A stretch of 64,000 nucleotides of DNA from an uncultured Bacteroidota bacterium (GCA_903927185.1 CAIYLW010000007.1:62001-126000), one strand, 5' to 3'; positions 1 to 10,276 are shown, numbered from the stretch's first letter. Program-made: numbers and translations. The notes: generated from the sequence alone by a model not told the origin.

Positions 1-1
1 A

Positions 2-1897
2 TATGGTGATGAAAGTAATAATTCGGTTACTATTAATGGAGTTAATTATGGGGGTGGAAGTAAAACATTTATCTTAAGAAGAACTGGATATCTAGAAAAA
101 GATCTGGTAAAACCAATTGTTGCTAATATAAAATTTGATGTTGCTTTACATTATAAAATAACTCCTAATACCGAGCTGTCTTATGGTTATAGGTTCGGAA
201 AAATGGATGGCGTATTTCAACGTGGTAACAAAGTTCAATTAGATAATGCATCTGTACAAAATCATAAATTAGAATTGAAAGGCAAAAACTTTTTTGTCAG
301 ATCATATGTTTCGATTGAAAATACTGGAGACTCTTATAACCTAAAACCTTTAGCTGATAATCTTCAATTAACCCAATCATCAAATTCGGTTTGGGGTTCA
401 AAATTCAAGTCGGTATTACAAAGCTCATTGAACGCAGGACAGGATCTTGCTACTGCTATGAAAACTGCACGAGTAGCTGCAGACCTCGGTAGAGTTGAAC
501 CGGGTACTTCAGCATTTGATGCCCTTCGTGATACCATTATTAAAATAAATAATTGGGATCATATTAATGCTGGGATTGCTGGTGCACCTAGAACCGGTGG
601 TGCATGGTTGCTTCAAAAAAGCAGAATGTATCAAACCGAAGCTCAATGGGATTTGACTAATGCAGTAAAGATTGTGAACTTATTAATAGGACTTGATTAT
701 CGTTTATATGAAGTAATTCCGGATGGTAATAATTTTGTTGACTTTTTCAGACCTGTAGCAGATCGTAATATACCATTACCTGATGGAAGCTTTGGGAAGC
801 TGATACATTATCGTAAATATGGTGCTTTTGCACAGATTACAAAAACATTTTTTGATGATCATTTAAAATTATTTGCTTCAATTAGATATGATCGAAATCC
901 AGAATTTAGTCCGAAAATTAATCCTCGAATTGCTGCAGTTTATACAGTTGCAAAAAATCACAATTTTCGTGTTTCTTTTCAAAACGGATTTAGATTCCCT
1001 TCTTTATTTGAAGCATTATCTTTTGTGAATAATGGAGGTGTAAGAAGAGTTGGTGGATTATCGTTTATAAATCAAGGATTAGGATATCTTGAAAATTCTT
1101 ATACACTTAATTCCATAAATAATTTCAATGCTGCTGTTAATACAGACGTCACTTCTGGCTCAACAGCAAATGCAGCGGCTTTGAAAAATAGAGGATTATT
1201 AGAAGTAACTAATTTAGCAACTACAAGACCTGAAAAAATTAATTCTTTAGAAGCTGGTTATAAATCTTCTATTTTAAATAATAAATTAGTGATTGATTTT
1301 GATGCTTATTATAATGTATATGATGGATTTTTAGGGCAGGTGGATGTGGCTGTGCCTGAAAATAATGCAATACAGGTAGGAACTGATGCAGCAGTAGTAG
1401 ACATGCTTGCAAGTAATAAAAGTAAACAAACACGTTATCGTGTTTTTACAAATGCAAAAAACAAGTATACAAACTATGGATCGGCATTAGGTCTGTCCTG
1501 GAATTTTTATAAAACTTTCAGCATATCGGGTAATATCAATTATAATGATATTAAGAAAAATAACACAACCGACATTTTCGTAACAGGATTTAATACAGCC
1601 AAATGGGGAACTAACTTTGCATTTGGTAATAGAGAAATCTTAAGAAATTTTGGATTTAATATTGTGTGGAAATGGCAGGATGCTTATGTGTGGGAAAGCC
1701 CATTGGTTAATGGCGATGTTCCTGCGTTCAATACGGTAGATGCACAAGTTACTTTACGTGTTCCTTCACTTAAAGCAACTATCAAAGTTGGAGGTGCTAA
1801 TATATTGAATATTAGATATATTCAATATGCTGGTGGACCTACTATAGGAGCACTTTACTATACTGCCATTACATTGGATGGATTATTAACCAAATAA
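2..1897 (+). CDS. TonB-dependent receptor, C-terminal part (5' end outside window)
   Basis: The reading frame is already open at base 2 and runs to the TAA at 1895-1897, so this is the last 631 or so codons of a longer gene. The protein is rich in alternating aromatic and polar strands typical of an outer-membrane beta-barrel, for example GFRFPSLFEAL and the motif NRPEKINSLEAGYK-like segment LATTRPEKINSLEAGY, which is the recognisable late-barrel signature of TonB-dependent receptors. It ends with a short barrel strand (YYTAITLDGLL), as expected for an outer-membrane protein folded by BAM. The plug domain and any carboxypeptidase-like N-terminal domain lie upstream of the window, so the substrate cannot be deduced. 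No SusD partner follows; the next gene is on the other strand. The internal ATG at 203 is not the real start. Confidence 0.85.
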   Translation, partial: YGDESNNSVTINGVNYGGGSKTFILRRTGYLEKDLVKPIVANIKFDVALHYKITPNTELSYGYRFGKMDGVFQRGNKVQLDNASVQNHKLELKGKNFFVRSYVSIENTGDSYNLKPLADNLQLTQSSNSVWGSKFKSVLQSSLNAGQDLATAMKTARVAADLGRVEPGTSAFDALRDTIIKINNWDHINAGIAGAPRTGGAWLLQKSRMYQTEAQWDLTNAVKIVNLLIGLDYRLYEVIPDGNNFVDFFRPVADRNIPLPDGSFGKLIHYRKYGAFAQITKTFFDDHLKLFASIRYDRNPEFSPKINPRIAAVYTVAKNHNFRVSFQNGFRFPSLFEALSFVNNGGVRRVGGLSFINQGLGYLENSYTLNSINNFNAAVNTDVTSGSTANAAALKNRGLLEVTNLATTRPEKINSLEAGYKSSILNNKLVIDFDAYYNVYDGFLGQVDVAVPENNAIQVGTDAAVVDMLASNKSKQTRYRVFTNAKNKYTNYGSALGLSWNFYKTFSISGNINYNDIKKNNTTDIFVTGFNTAKWGTNFAFGNREILRNFGFNIVWKWQDAYVWESPLVNGDVPAFNTVDAQVTLRVPSLKATIKVGGANILNIRYIQYAGGPTIGALYYTAITLDGLLTK

Positions 1898-1950
1898 AAA
1901 TTATTGGAAAGTCTACTAAGAAATCAGAGGCTTTCCGATAAAAATATAAT

Positions 1951-4761
1951 TTACTCACTTACTTCATCCAGTAAATACAAAATCGAACGATAATTTTTTG
2001 AAACTGTATTCGATATCGCCATTTCACAGGTTTTGCCTGAAGAATAATATCCATCATAATTAACACTTAAAACTTCTTCAGCTTCCTTTCTGGTGGCAGC
2101 TGCAGTTAATTCGGGATAATAAAATCCACGATCACCTGCCATGCCGCAGCACCCCGCACTTACGGGGAAGTCTGATTGAAGGGCACAAGCCTTTCCAATT
2201 GATTTCATTTTACCTAATAAATTCATTTTATAACTACTGCAAACTGGATGAAAAACAATTTTGTTTTTGGGTTTTGTAATAATTAAAGTAGGTAATACGA
2301 GATCTGCCAAGAAATCTATAATATCTAGTATTTGTATTTTGTCGAATCGTACTTGATTTTCTTTGTTTAAATAAGCCCTGCTATTTAATAAGGAATTAGT
2401 ACATGATGTAGTATCAAGAACAATTGGCAAGCTTCCTTCTTTTGACCAATTCCATAATTTTTCAATGGTTTCATTAACAGTTTGTCGGTGGGCGTCGGTA
2501 AATCCTTTCGATGAAAAAACCTGGCCACAACAAGTGCCTGACAGATTCTTTGGAACCAACAATTCAATTCCCGCTCTTTTAGAAACACGAATAGCCATTT
2601 CAACAGTTGATTCACTGGAATCTTTATCAGCTCCCATCATTCTACTAATACATGAATTTATAAAAACTGCAGAAGGATTTGCTAGCTCATTGTTGTAATT
2701 TTGGATGGGACTTGTTATTTCATTGGTCCATATTGGAAAATTGGGAATAATTTTTCTGATAAAATTTGTAACATTTGGCATTGCTTTTTTACCCAAAAAT
2801 CTATTTATAAGATTACCGGTATGTATTGCGATTTTAACCAAAGATTCTACTACTTCAAAATGCTTTGAAACTATCAATGCAAAAGCATTGGCATTTTTTG
2901 AATGGCTCTCTCTCCGAAGTCTTTTTACTAAATCTCCCGTATTAATATCAACTGGACATTCTAATGCACAAAGTCCATCCACGGCACAAGTATCTAATCC
3001 ATCGAACTGATATTCTTTTAATAATTGATCATAGTTCGCGGTATCTTTTTCTATTGCCATTCTTTGTAATGCCCTACGTAAAACTATTCTTCTCCTGGGG
3101 GTTAAGGTAAATTCTTTACTTGGACAGCGATGCTCGCAATAACCACATTCGATACATTTATCAACTTCCTCTTCTATGATAGGAAGTGTTTTTAAATTTT
3201 TGATATGGCAGTCTTTATCGGCATTGATAATTACCCCAGGATTCAATAGCTGATAAGGATCGAGTAATTGTTTTAATTGCTTCATAATTGAATAGGCTTC
3301 CTTACCCCATTCGTCTTCTATGAATGGAGCAATTTGTCTGCCTGTTCCATGTTCTGCTTTTAAAGAGCCTTGGTATTTTTCTAAAACAAGCACCGCTAAA
3401 TCTTTTGCAAAATTTTCATAGGATGCTATATCGGATACTTGATTTAAAGATTTCGTGATAACAAAATGCAAGTTGCCTTCTTTGGCATGGCCGAAGATGA
3501 TTCCATTCTCAAATCCATATTTTATCATTAATGCCTGCACATCTAAAACTGCTGCTCCTAAAACTTCAATTGGGAATGCGATATCTTCTAATAAAACGGT
3601 AGATCCTTTCTCTCTTGCAGCTGCTACAGAAGGATACATCCCTTTTCTTAATTTCCAAAATGTTGCTTGTTGTTCTGGGTTTTGTGTAAACTCATACGGT
3701 AAAATAGTAGTTAGTGATGCTAATACTAATTTGGCCGATTCTAATTGTGCATTCAATTCTTCTTGCGAACTCGCCTGATATTCGCACAAAATTCCAGTGG
3801 CTTTTGCGGAAAGTTCTTTAATGATTTTTGGTGCCCCAATTTGATTTTCAATAGACCGAAGTGCAGCTCTATCCATTAATTCTAATGCTGCAGCACCAGT
3901 TTCTTTTAAACCTTTTATGGTATTACAAGCAATCAAGGCTGTTTCAAAGTATAGAATAGAAGTGGCTTTGAAAGCCAGATCTGGTAAGGTTTCTAGAATG
4001 GCTTCTGCAATAAAGGCCAGACTGCCTTCTGCTCCTATGAGTATATGTGCCAGAATATCCAAAGGATGATTATAATCAATAAAAGCATTGATGCTATAAC
4101 CAACCGTATTTTTTAATTCGTATTTTTTTCTAATTCTTGTAACAAGTTCCTGATTGTTTAATAATTGAGATTGAAGATTTTTAATTTCATGAAAAATGGT
4201 CATCTGTTCTTTCTCAAATCTTTCATAGTCTGCTTTATTGGCCGTGTTATAATAGCTTCCATCAGTAAGCATAAATGCCATAGTTCGAAGTGTATGATAG
4301 GCATTCCCCGTAACCCCACAGCACATTCCACTGCTATTATTAGAAAGAATTCCTCCCATCATAGCTGCATTAATTGACGCAGGATCTGGCCCAATTTTAC
4401 GTCCCCATTTCTTGAGCATTTGATTAACCTGTCCTCCGATAATTCCGGGTTGCACATTTACCGCATTCCCATTTTCTATAACAGTTGCTTTTTGCCAGTA
4501 CCTACTTAAATCAACTAATATGCCATCTGTAATAGATTGACCTGATAAACTGGTACCTCCAGTTCTAAAAACCAATGCCGTATTTGTTTGATGCGATAAT
4601 TCAAAAAGAGATTTGATTTCTGCTAAGCTAGAAGGTTGCACAATAGCTTGAGGAACTAAATAGTAAAAACTGGCATCACTTGCATAACTATATCTATCCG
4701 TGAGTCTTGTCTTAATTTTTTCAGCAGGAAGAATTTGTAATAGCGCTTCTTGAAGGTCCAT
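1951..4761 (-). CDS. FAD-linked oxidase / Fe-S protein, D-lactate dehydrogenase-like
   Basis: A 936-residue fusion of a GlcD-type flavoprotein and a GlcF-type iron-sulfur module. The first 210 or so residues form the FAD-binding PCMH fold (FRTGGTSLSGQS, PGIIGGQVNQ, MMGGILSNNSSG), followed by the FAD-oxidase C-terminal domain with the HAKEGNLHF and EHGTGRQ motifs near residues 410-470. Two ferredoxin-like clusters follow near residues 538-610 (CIECGYCEHRCP and CAVDGLCALECP), then two CCG domains (GTCCGQVF near 745, GCCGMAGDRG near 872). Such fusions oxidise D-lactate or another 2-hydroxyacid and pass electrons to quinones at the inner membrane; which acid is oxidised cannot be read from sequence. 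It starts at an ATG directly next to an AT-rich heptad repeat and stands alone on the minus strand. Confidence 0.88.
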   Translation of the reverse strand: MDLQEALLQILPAEKIKTRLTDRYSYASDASFYYLVPQAIVQPSSLAEIKSLFELSHQTNTALVFRTGGTSLSGQSITDGILVDLSRYWQKATVIENGNAVNVQPGIIGGQVNQMLKKWGRKIGPDPASINAAMMGGILSNNSSGMCCGVTGNAYHTLRTMAFMLTDGSYYNTANKADYERFEKEQMTIFHEIKNLQSQLLNNQELVTRIRKKYELKNTVGYSINAFIDYNHPLDILAHILIGAEGSLAFIAEAILETLPDLAFKATSILYFETALIACNTIKGLKETGAAALELMDRAALRSIENQIGAPKIIKELSAKATGILCEYQASSQEELNAQLESAKLVLASLTTILPYEFTQNPEQQATFWKLRKGMYPSVAAAREKGSTVLLEDIAFPIEVLGAAVLDVQALMIKYGFENGIIFGHAKEGNLHFVITKSLNQVSDIASYENFAKDLAVLVLEKYQGSLKAEHGTGRQIAPFIEDEWGKEAYSIMKQLKQLLDPYQLLNPGVIINADKDCHIKNLKTLPIIEEEVDKCIECGYCEHRCPSKEFTLTPRRRIVLRRALQRMAIEKDTANYDQLLKEYQFDGLDTCAVDGLCALECPVDINTGDLVKRLRRESHSKNANAFALIVSKHFEVVESLVKIAIHTGNLINRFLGKKAMPNVTNFIRKIIPNFPIWTNEITSPIQNYNNELANPSAVFINSCISRMMGADKDSSESTVEMAIRVSKRAGIELLVPKNLSGTCCGQVFSSKGFTDAHRQTVNETIEKLWNWSKEGSLPIVLDTTSCTNSLLNSRAYLNKENQVRFDKIQILDIIDFLADLVLPTLIITKPKNKIVFHPVCSSYKMNLLGKMKSIGKACALQSDFPVSAGCCGMAGDRGFYYPELTAAATRKEAEEVLSVNYDGYYSSGKTCEMAISNTVSKNYRSILYLLDEVSE

Positions 4762-4762
4762 T

Positions 4763-4817
4763 AGTAAAAGTAAAAAGTAAAAAGTAAAAAGTAAAAATTA
4801 AAAAGTAAATAGTGTCT
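4763..4817. repeat. Degenerate heptad tandem repeat AGTAAAA
   Basis: About seven tandem copies of a 7-bp unit AGTAAAA, with drift at the right end, sit immediately upstream of the start codon of the minus-strand dehydrogenase. The same unit, mixed with AGTGAGA and AGTGAAA, makes the longer array at 43905-44044. Next to it a small inverted repeat CTGCC-TTCA-GGCAG lies at 4836-4849. Function unknown; it would be inside the 5' untranslated or promoter region of the minus-strand gene. Confidence 0.85.
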
Positions 4818-4922
4818 AATAAAAAGTGTTAACCTCTGCCTTCAGGCAGGGCACCCAACACCTCTGTGAAGCTACCAAATGCGAAGCGCATAAAATCCTG
4901 TATTTTAGCTGAAAGCAATAGG

Positions 4923-5666
4923 ATGTTAAAAGAAGTTACAATTGAAGTTTGCGCATTTAATCTAGAAAGTTGTATCAATGCAGAAAAGGGTGGGGCCGGG
5001 CGGATAGAATTATGTGGCAACCCTACAGAAGGGGGTACCACACCTGCTCCTGGAGTTTTAATTCAGGCAAGAAAATTAATTTCCATCAAATTATATCCCA
5101 TTATTCGGCCAAGAGGAGGATATTATTTTTATAGTGCCGATGAAATTGAAAGTATTCATCAAGATATTTTGTTTTGTAAAAGTATTGGTTGTGATGGGAT
5201 ATCGATTGGTGCACAAAAGTTAGATGGAAGTCTGGATATTGATTTATGTAAACGTTTTGTTGAATGGGCTTATCCAATGAAAGCTACTTTAAATAAAGCA
5301 TTTGATCTTTCCCCCAATTTACAAGAGTCCCTGGAAGACGCGGTGAGTGCCGGTTTTGAAAGAATCCTTACAAGCGGCGGGAAAAAAGCAGCCATTGATG
5401 CGTTAGATATACTTGCTGGATTAATGGATCAAGCTGCTGGAAGAATTATAGTAATGCCTGGATGTGGCTTGAGAAGCTATAATGTAGCAGCCATTGCATC
5501 AGCTACAAAAGCCTCAGAATATCATAGTGCTGCTCGAATGGATATTGCTAATCCATTAATTTTTCAAAACCCACTGGTACATGATTTAGGAACCGTTTTC
5601 AATGCATCTGTATTAGAAGTGCATTTAATTAAAGCCAATGCAGAAGCAGTATTAAATGCATCTTAA
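4923..5666 (+). CDS. cutC: CutC family protein (copper homeostasis)
   Basis: A 247-residue protein with the CutC TIM-barrel signatures: TIEVCAFNLESC at the start, GAGRIELCGNPTEGGTTPAPG, YPIIRPRGG, DGISIGAQKLDG, LNKAFD and ERILTSGG. CutC proteins are cytosolic, bind copper in some organisms and have been linked to copper tolerance, though their enzymatic role is unsettled. The start at 4923 gives the usual family length and places the first beta strand at the N terminus; an in-frame ATG 57 bases upstream (4866) would add an unconserved extension. The gene ends exactly where the converging LysR gene ends: the two stop codons are directly adjacent with no spacer. Confidence 0.9.
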   Translation: MLKEVTIEVCAFNLESCINAEKGGAGRIELCGNPTEGGTTPAPGVLIQARKLISIKLYPIIRPRGGYYFYSADEIESIHQDILFCKSIGCDGISIGAQKLDGSLDIDLCKRFVEWAYPMKATLNKAFDLSPNLQESLEDAVSAGFERILTSGGKKAAIDALDILAGLMDQAAGRIIVMPGCGLRSYNVAAIASATKASEYHSAARMDIANPLIFQNPLVHDLGTVFNASVLEVHLIKANAEAVLNAS

Positions 5667-6539
5667 CTATTTCAATAAAAAAGTAATGGCTTCCTGTGCT
5701 ATTTCTGAATCACTCAACTTTGGAGTTACCAATAAAATATCAGTAAATAAATGCAGCTTTTTTAATTCCAAAAATCCTAGCTCTGGATAATTATGACTCT
5801 TCACAATATTCGTAGGGACTATGGAAATCCCCAATCCATTTTTTACTAATTGTATAATGGATGAAATATTATTTGATTCATGTACAATCTTTGGTGTAAA
5901 TCCATATTTGGCGCAAATTTCAATCAATGTATCGTAATAGAAAGGTGCATATTCTTTATTAAAAAAAACGAAGGTTTCATCTCTCCATTTTATGATTTCG
6001 TTTTCAGATTTAATAGTCACTTTATTTCTATTATAGACCAATGAAAAACTATCTCTGAACCAAAGTCTGGAATTAATTTCTGGTGAGTAAAGTGGTGCAC
6101 GAATAATGCCCAGATCAATCTTTCCTTGCTCTAGTCCAATTACTTGTTCTACAGTAGGTACTTCATATAATCTAAAATTCACAAAAGGATATTTCGCAGA
6201 TAAAAATTTAACGAGCTCAGTGATATCACCAGAAAAAGTAGAACTGATATATGCAATACGAAATTCCCCACTAATATTCTGACTGATTTTTTGTGCCTTC
6301 AAATTAATGCGGTCAAGCGATTGCAAAAGCTGACTGATTTCTTTTACATAAAACTTTCCCGCTACTGTGAGTTCTACCTTTTTGTTGTTTCTATTAAAAA
6401 GTTTTGCGTTTAGCTCTGTTTCTAATTCTTTGATCTGCCTGCTTAGGGGAGGTTGAGCAATAAAAAGCTTTTCTGATGCCTTGGTAAAGCTCAATTCCTG
6501 GGCTACTGTTAGGAAATATCGCAAATGTCTTAGTTCCAT
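5667..6539 (-). CDS. LysR-family transcriptional regulator
   Basis: 290 residues with the classical LysR layout: winged helix-turn-helix at residues 1-60 (MELRHLRYFLTVAQELSFT, AQPPLSRQIKELE) and a type-2 periplasmic-binding-like effector domain from about 90 to the end. It is divergent from leuC with about 110 bases between the starts, the usual arrangement for a LysR protein that controls the neighbouring operon and itself. A T-N11-A dyad lies directly before its start codon (6542-6556). By position it is a candidate regulator of the leucine operon, perhaps sensing a pathway intermediate, but the ligand is inference. Confidence 0.92.
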   Translation of the reverse strand: MELRHLRYFLTVAQELSFTKASEKLFIAQPPLSRQIKELETELNAKLFNRNNKKVELTVAGKFYVKEISQLLQSLDRINLKAQKISQNISGEFRIAYISSTFSGDITELVKFLSAKYPFVNFRLYEVPTVEQVIGLEQGKIDLGIIRAPLYSPEINSRLWFRDSFSLVYNRNKVTIKSENEIIKWRDETFVFFNKEYAPFYYDTLIEICAKYGFTPKIVHESNNISSIIQLVKNGLGISIVPTNIVKSHNYPELGFLELKKLHLFTDILLVTPKLSDSEIAQEAITFLLK

Positions 6540-6541
6540 TG

Positions 6542-6556
6542 ATACTTAATAGGTAT
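6542..6556. promoter_or_regulatory. Candidate LysR-type operator (T-N11-A)
   Basis: The sequence ATAC-N7-GTAT is a dyad of the LysR-box type (T-N11-A) two bases upstream of the LysR start codon and about 95 bases before leuC. Further AT-rich repeats (ATAAGTATAAATAAGTCATAAAT) cover 6571-6593 and could hold an activation site. Assignment rests on pattern and position only. Confidence 0.45.
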
Positions 6557-6601
6557 TAATAATTGTCAAAATAAGTATAAATAAGTCATAAATAAAGCAT
6601 T

Positions 6602-6609
6602 TAAATTTG
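6602..6609 (+). promoter_or_regulatory. Candidate Bacteroidota -7 promoter box for leuC
   Basis: TAAATTTG matches the TAnnTTTG -7 element of the Bacteroidota housekeeping sigma factor. It lies 43 bases upstream of the leuC ATG, leaving a short leader. No clear TTG -33 element is visible, which fits a promoter needing an activator such as the divergent LysR protein. Confidence 0.45.
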
Positions 6610-6651
6610 TGTTTCAGAAAATCCCATTATTACAATACAAAAATCATAAAG

Positions 6652-8055
6652 ATGAGCAATAACCCAAGTACCCTATTCGACAAAGTGTGGGATGCACACG
6701 TGGTACGTAAAATCGAAGATGGCCCGGATGTATTTTTTATTGACCGCCATTTTATTCACGAAGTAACTAGTCCTGTCGCTTTTTTAGGTTTAGAAAGTAG
6801 GGGCATTGATGTAATGTTTCCCGACTGCACATTTGCAACGGCAGATCACAATACACCAACTATAAATCAACATCTTCCAGTTGCTGATCCATTATCTGCT
6901 AACCAATTGCAGGCATTGGAAAGGAACTCTGCTAAATATGGCATTTCGCATTGGGGTTTAGGAGATCCTAAAAACGGTATTGTACACGTGGTTGGACCAG
7001 AGAATGGAATTACACTTCCTGGGATGACAATAGTTTGTGGCGACTCGCACACATCTACTCATGGCGCATTTGGTGCTATTGCTTTTGGTATTGGTACTTC
7101 TGAAGTGGAGATGGTTTTATCATCTCAGTGCATCATGCAGCCGAAGCCTAAGAAAATGCGCATCAATGTAAATGGCAAATTGGGTAAAGCAGTTACTCCT
7201 AAAGATGTAACACTTTATATCATTGCAAAATTAACTACAGCGGGTGCCACTGGATATTTTGTTGAGTATGCTGGTGATGTGTTCGAAAATATGAGCATGG
7301 AGGGAAGGATGACTGTATGTAATATGAGTATTGAAATGGGTGCGCGTGGTGGTATGATTGCTCCTGATGATACCACGTTCAATTATATTAATGGAAGAGA
7401 GAAAGCACCCAAAGGCGCAGCTTGGGATAAAGCATTGGCTTATTGGAAAACATTGAAAACCGATGTTGGCGCTGGCTTTGATAAGGAATACAATTTTGAT
7501 GCAGCTGATATTGAACCTATGATCACTTATGGTACTAACCCTGGAATGGGAATGGGTATTTCTAAGCATATACCAAAAGCAACTGATCTTGCAGGCGGTG
7601 TAGCTACTTATGAGAAGTCATTAAAGTATATGGGCTTTGAAGAAGATCAGTTAATGATTGGAAAGAAAGTTGATTATGTGTTTATCGGAAGTTGTACAAA
7701 TGGTCGTATCGAAGATTTTCGAGCCTTTGCATCCATTGTAAAGGGTCGTAAAAAAGCCGATCATATTACTGCATGGATTGTTCCAGGTTCTCACATAGTT
7801 GAGGCACAAATTAAAGAAGAAGGAATTCTGGATATTTTAACCGAAGCTGGTTTTGAGCTTCGTCAGCCAGGATGCTCTGCTTGTTTAGCAATGAACGATG
7901 ATAAAATTCCGGCGGGTAAATATGCAGTGAGTACCAGTAATAGAAACTTCGAAGGTCGTCAAGGTCCAGGAAGTAGAACACTACTGGCTAGTCCATTCGT
8001 TGCAGCAGCAGCAGCTGTTACAGGAGTGGTAACTGATCCGAGAGAACTATTATAA
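6652..8055 (+). CDS. leuC: 3-isopropylmalate dehydratase large subunit
   Basis: 467 residues, the normal LeuC length. It carries the aconitase-family motifs, including [25 protein letters not shown], the cluster ligand regions [14 protein letters not shown] and [10 protein letters not shown], and [15 protein letters not shown]. With LeuD it interconverts 2- and 3-isopropylmalate using a 4Fe-4S cluster in the cytosol, the second step of leucine synthesis. The ATG at 6652 gives the standard N terminus ([17 protein letters not shown]); a TTG at 6607 would add 15 residues of leader and is rejected. It is the first gene of leuC-leuD-leuA-leuB; 42 bases separate it from leuD. Confidence 0.97.
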   Translation: MSNNPSTLFDKVWDAHVVRKIEDGPDVFFIDRHFIHEVTSPVAFLGLESRGIDVMFPDCTFATADHNTPTINQHLPVADPLSANQLQALERNSAKYGISHWGLGDPKNGIVHVVGPENGITLPGMTIVCGDSHTSTHGAFGAIAFGIGTSEVEMVLSSQCIMQPKPKKMRINVNGKLGKAVTPKDVTLYIIAKLTTAGATGYFVEYAGDVFENMSMEGRMTVCNMSIEMGARGGMIAPDDTTFNYINGREKAPKGAAWDKALAYWKTLKTDVGAGFDKEYNFDAADIEPMITYGTNPGMGMGISKHIPKATDLAGGVATYEKSLKYMGFEEDQLMIGKKVDYVFIGSCTNGRIEDFRAFASIVKGRKKADHITAWIVPGSHIVEAQIKEEGILDILTEAGFELRQPGCSACLAMNDDKIPAGKYAVSTSNRNFEGRQGPGSRTLLASPFVAAAAAVTGVVTDPRELL

Positions 8056-8097
8056 TTCTTGAGCAACTAAATTTAATCAACTTAACAAACAATAAAA

Positions 8098-8694
8098 ATG
8101 GCTTACGATAAATTCACTATCTTAACTAGCACTGCAGTTCCATTGCCAATTGAAAATGTAGATACAGATCAAATTATACCTGCCCGCTTTTTAAAGGCAA
8201 CCGAAAGAAAAAATTTTGGCGATAATTTGTTTCGCGATTGGAGATATAATAATGATGATACTCCTAAAAAAGATTTTGTTTTAAACAATCCAATTTACTC
8301 AGGAAAAATTCTAGTGGGAGGAACCAATTTTGGAAGTGGAAGTAGCCGTGAACACGCAGCCTGGGCCCTTTATGATTATGGATTCCGTTGCGTAGTATCA
8401 AGTTTCTTTGCTGATATTTTTAAAGGGAATGCCATCAATATAGGCATACTTCCTGTTCAGGTTTCAGATGCATTTTTAGACCAGATTTTTAAAGCAATTG
8501 AAGCAGATCCGGCTACCAGTATCACCATTGACTTAGAGGCCCAAACCATTAAATTAAATGCAACAGGAGCTACAGAATCATTTGATATTAATGGTTATAA
8601 AAAGCATAATTTGATAAATGGATTTGATGATATTGATTATTTGCAGGCCATGAAAGCAGAAATTAAAGCTTTCGCAACCACTCATAGCATCTAA
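8098..8694 (+). CDS. leuD: 3-isopropylmalate dehydratase small subunit
   Basis: 198 residues, full family length. Recognised by [14 protein letters not shown] near the N terminus, [17 protein letters not shown] (substrate-binding swivelling domain) and [19 protein letters not shown]. It forms the LeuCD isomerase with the product of the gene upstream. It follows leuC by 42 bases and precedes the isopropylmalate synthase-like gene by 24 bases, consistent with one transcript. Confidence 0.97.
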   Translation: MAYDKFTILTSTAVPLPIENVDTDQIIPARFLKATERKNFGDNLFRDWRYNNDDTPKKDFVLNNPIYSGKILVGGTNFGSGSSREHAAWALYDYGFRCVVSSFFADIFKGNAINIGILPVQVSDAFLDQIFKAIEADPATSITIDLEAQTIKLNATGATESFDINGYKKHNLINGFDDIDYLQAMKAEIKAFATTHSI

Positions 8695-8718
8695 CTTACA
8701 ACCGTTTAAAATATACCA

Positions 8719-10245
8719 TTGAAACAGCAACAAAGACATATAGAAATAATGGACACCACGCTTCGCGATGGTGAACAAACTAGTGGTGTAAGTTTTTCGG
8801 CTTCAGAAAAATTAACTATTGCCAAACTGTTATTGACCGACTTAAACGTAGATCGAATTGAAATTGCGTCTGCGCGTGTTTCGGAAGGAGAGTTTCAGGC
8901 AGTGAAAAAAATAACTGACTGGGCTAACGAAAATGGATTTATCGATAGAGTAGAAGTGCTAACTTTTGTGGATGGTGATGTTTCTGTGAATTGGATGTTG
9001 GAATCAGGAGCCAAAGTAATGAACCTATTAACAAAGGGATCATTGAATCATTTAACACATCAGCTCAAGAAAACAGCTGAACAGCATTTCGCTGAGATTG
9101 CGGCTGTGCTGAAATTAGCAAAAGAAAAAGGCTTGAAAAGTAATGTGTACCTGGAGGACTGGAGTAATGGAATGCGTCATTCCAAAGAATATGTAATTAG
9201 CTATCTCGATTTTATAAAAGATCAGCCAGTAGAAAGAATTTTATTACCAGATACATTAGGTGTTTTAACTCCTAGGGAAACATTTGAATTTGTATCTGAG
9301 CTGGTAAATAAGTATCCAGATATTCATTTCGATTTTCATGCGCATAATGATTATGACTTAGGTACAGCCAATGTGCTGGAAGCTGTAAAAGCTGGCGCAA
9401 AGGGCTTGCACTTAACTATTAATGGAATGGGCGAAAGAGCTGGTAATGCTTCCTTAGCTAGTGCAGTAGCGGTTTTGCACGACAATATGAAAGAAGTGAA
9501 GACTTCAGTGAATGAAAAATCTTTATACTCTGTAAGTAAACTGGTAGAAACTTTTTCTGGTTTCAGAATCCCTGCGAATAAACCGGTTGTTGGTGAGAAT
9601 GTATTTACACAAACTGCAGGCATACATGCCGATGGAGATAAAAAAAATAATTTGTATTTCAACGACTTGATGCCAGAACGTTTCGGTCGTCAACGTAAAT
9701 ATGCTTTAGGTAAAACAAGTGGTAAGGCTAATATTGAAAACAATTTAAAGGAGCTAGGGATTGAATTAGCTGATGAAGATCTTAAAAAAGTTACTCAGCG
9801 GATTATTGAATTAGGCGATAGAAAAGAAACGGTTACGCAAGCAGATTTGCCCTATATTATTTCGGATGTCTTGGATAGTAATACTATCGAAGAAAAAGTG
9901 CAGGTTGAAAATTATGTTTTAACTCATTCTAAGAATCTAAGACCATCTGTTACTATTAGAATTCTGATAGGTAGCGAAATATTTGAAGAAAATGCACAAG
10001 GAGATGGACAATACGATGCCTTTATGAACGCATTGAAAAAAGTATATGCTTCAAAGAAAATTGCATTGCCACAATTAACGGATTATGCTGTTCGTATCCC
10101 ACCTGGGGGTAAATCAGACGCATTGTGCGAAACGATTATTACATGGATGCATAATGGGAAAGAATTTAAAACCCGTGGACTGGATAGCGACCAAACCGTA
10201 TCGGCAATAAAAGCTACTCAGAAAATGCTCAACACCATCGATTAA
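8719..10245 (+). CDS. leuA: 2-isopropylmalate synthase / citramalate synthase family
   Basis: 508 residues. The HMGL-like TIM barrel covers about residues 5-270 (IMDTTLRDGEQTSG, HAHNDYDLGTAN, INGMGERAGNASL), then a linker with FTQTAGIHADGD and GKTSGKANIE, and a C-terminal LeuA allosteric domain (about 390-505). The enzyme condenses acetyl-CoA with a 2-oxo acid: 2-oxoisovalerate for LeuA, pyruvate for CimA. Position between leuD and leuB favours LeuA, but sequence such as YLEDWSNGMRHSKEY is not the most standard form of either and CimA activity cannot be excluded. The start is probably the TTG at 8719, because the first strand (HIEIMDTTLRDG) needs the residues before the internal ATG at 8749. 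Confidence 0.8.
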   Translation: MKQQQRHIEIMDTTLRDGEQTSGVSFSASEKLTIAKLLLTDLNVDRIEIASARVSEGEFQAVKKITDWANENGFIDRVEVLTFVDGDVSVNWMLESGAKVMNLLTKGSLNHLTHQLKKTAEQHFAEIAAVLKLAKEKGLKSNVYLEDWSNGMRHSKEYVISYLDFIKDQPVERILLPDTLGVLTPRETFEFVSELVNKYPDIHFDFHAHNDYDLGTANVLEAVKAGAKGLHLTINGMGERAGNASLASAVAVLHDNMKEVKTSVNEKSLYSVSKLVETFSGFRIPANKPVVGENVFTQTAGIHADGDKKNNLYFNDLMPERFGRQRKYALGKTSGKANIENNLKELGIELADEDLKKVTQRIIELGDRKETVTQADLPYIISDVLDSNTIEEKVQVENYVLTHSKNLRPSVTIRILIGSEIFEENAQGDGQYDAFMNALKKVYASKKIALPQLTDYAVRIPPGGKSDALCETIITWMHNGKEFKTRGLDSDQTVSAIKATQKMLNTID

Positions 10246-10276
10246 AAATAAATCACTATTCAAATATTGGAACACT

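Noticed and set aside
4763..4817. Possible CRISPR-like repeat
   Set aside because: The unit is 7 bp with no spacers and no cas genes are near.
4866..4922. Longer start for cutC
   Set aside because: Adds residues with no family match; the barrel starts at 4923.
6607..6651. TTG start for leuC
   Set aside because: Lies within the promoter box and leader; the ATG at 6652 gives the standard LeuC N terminus.
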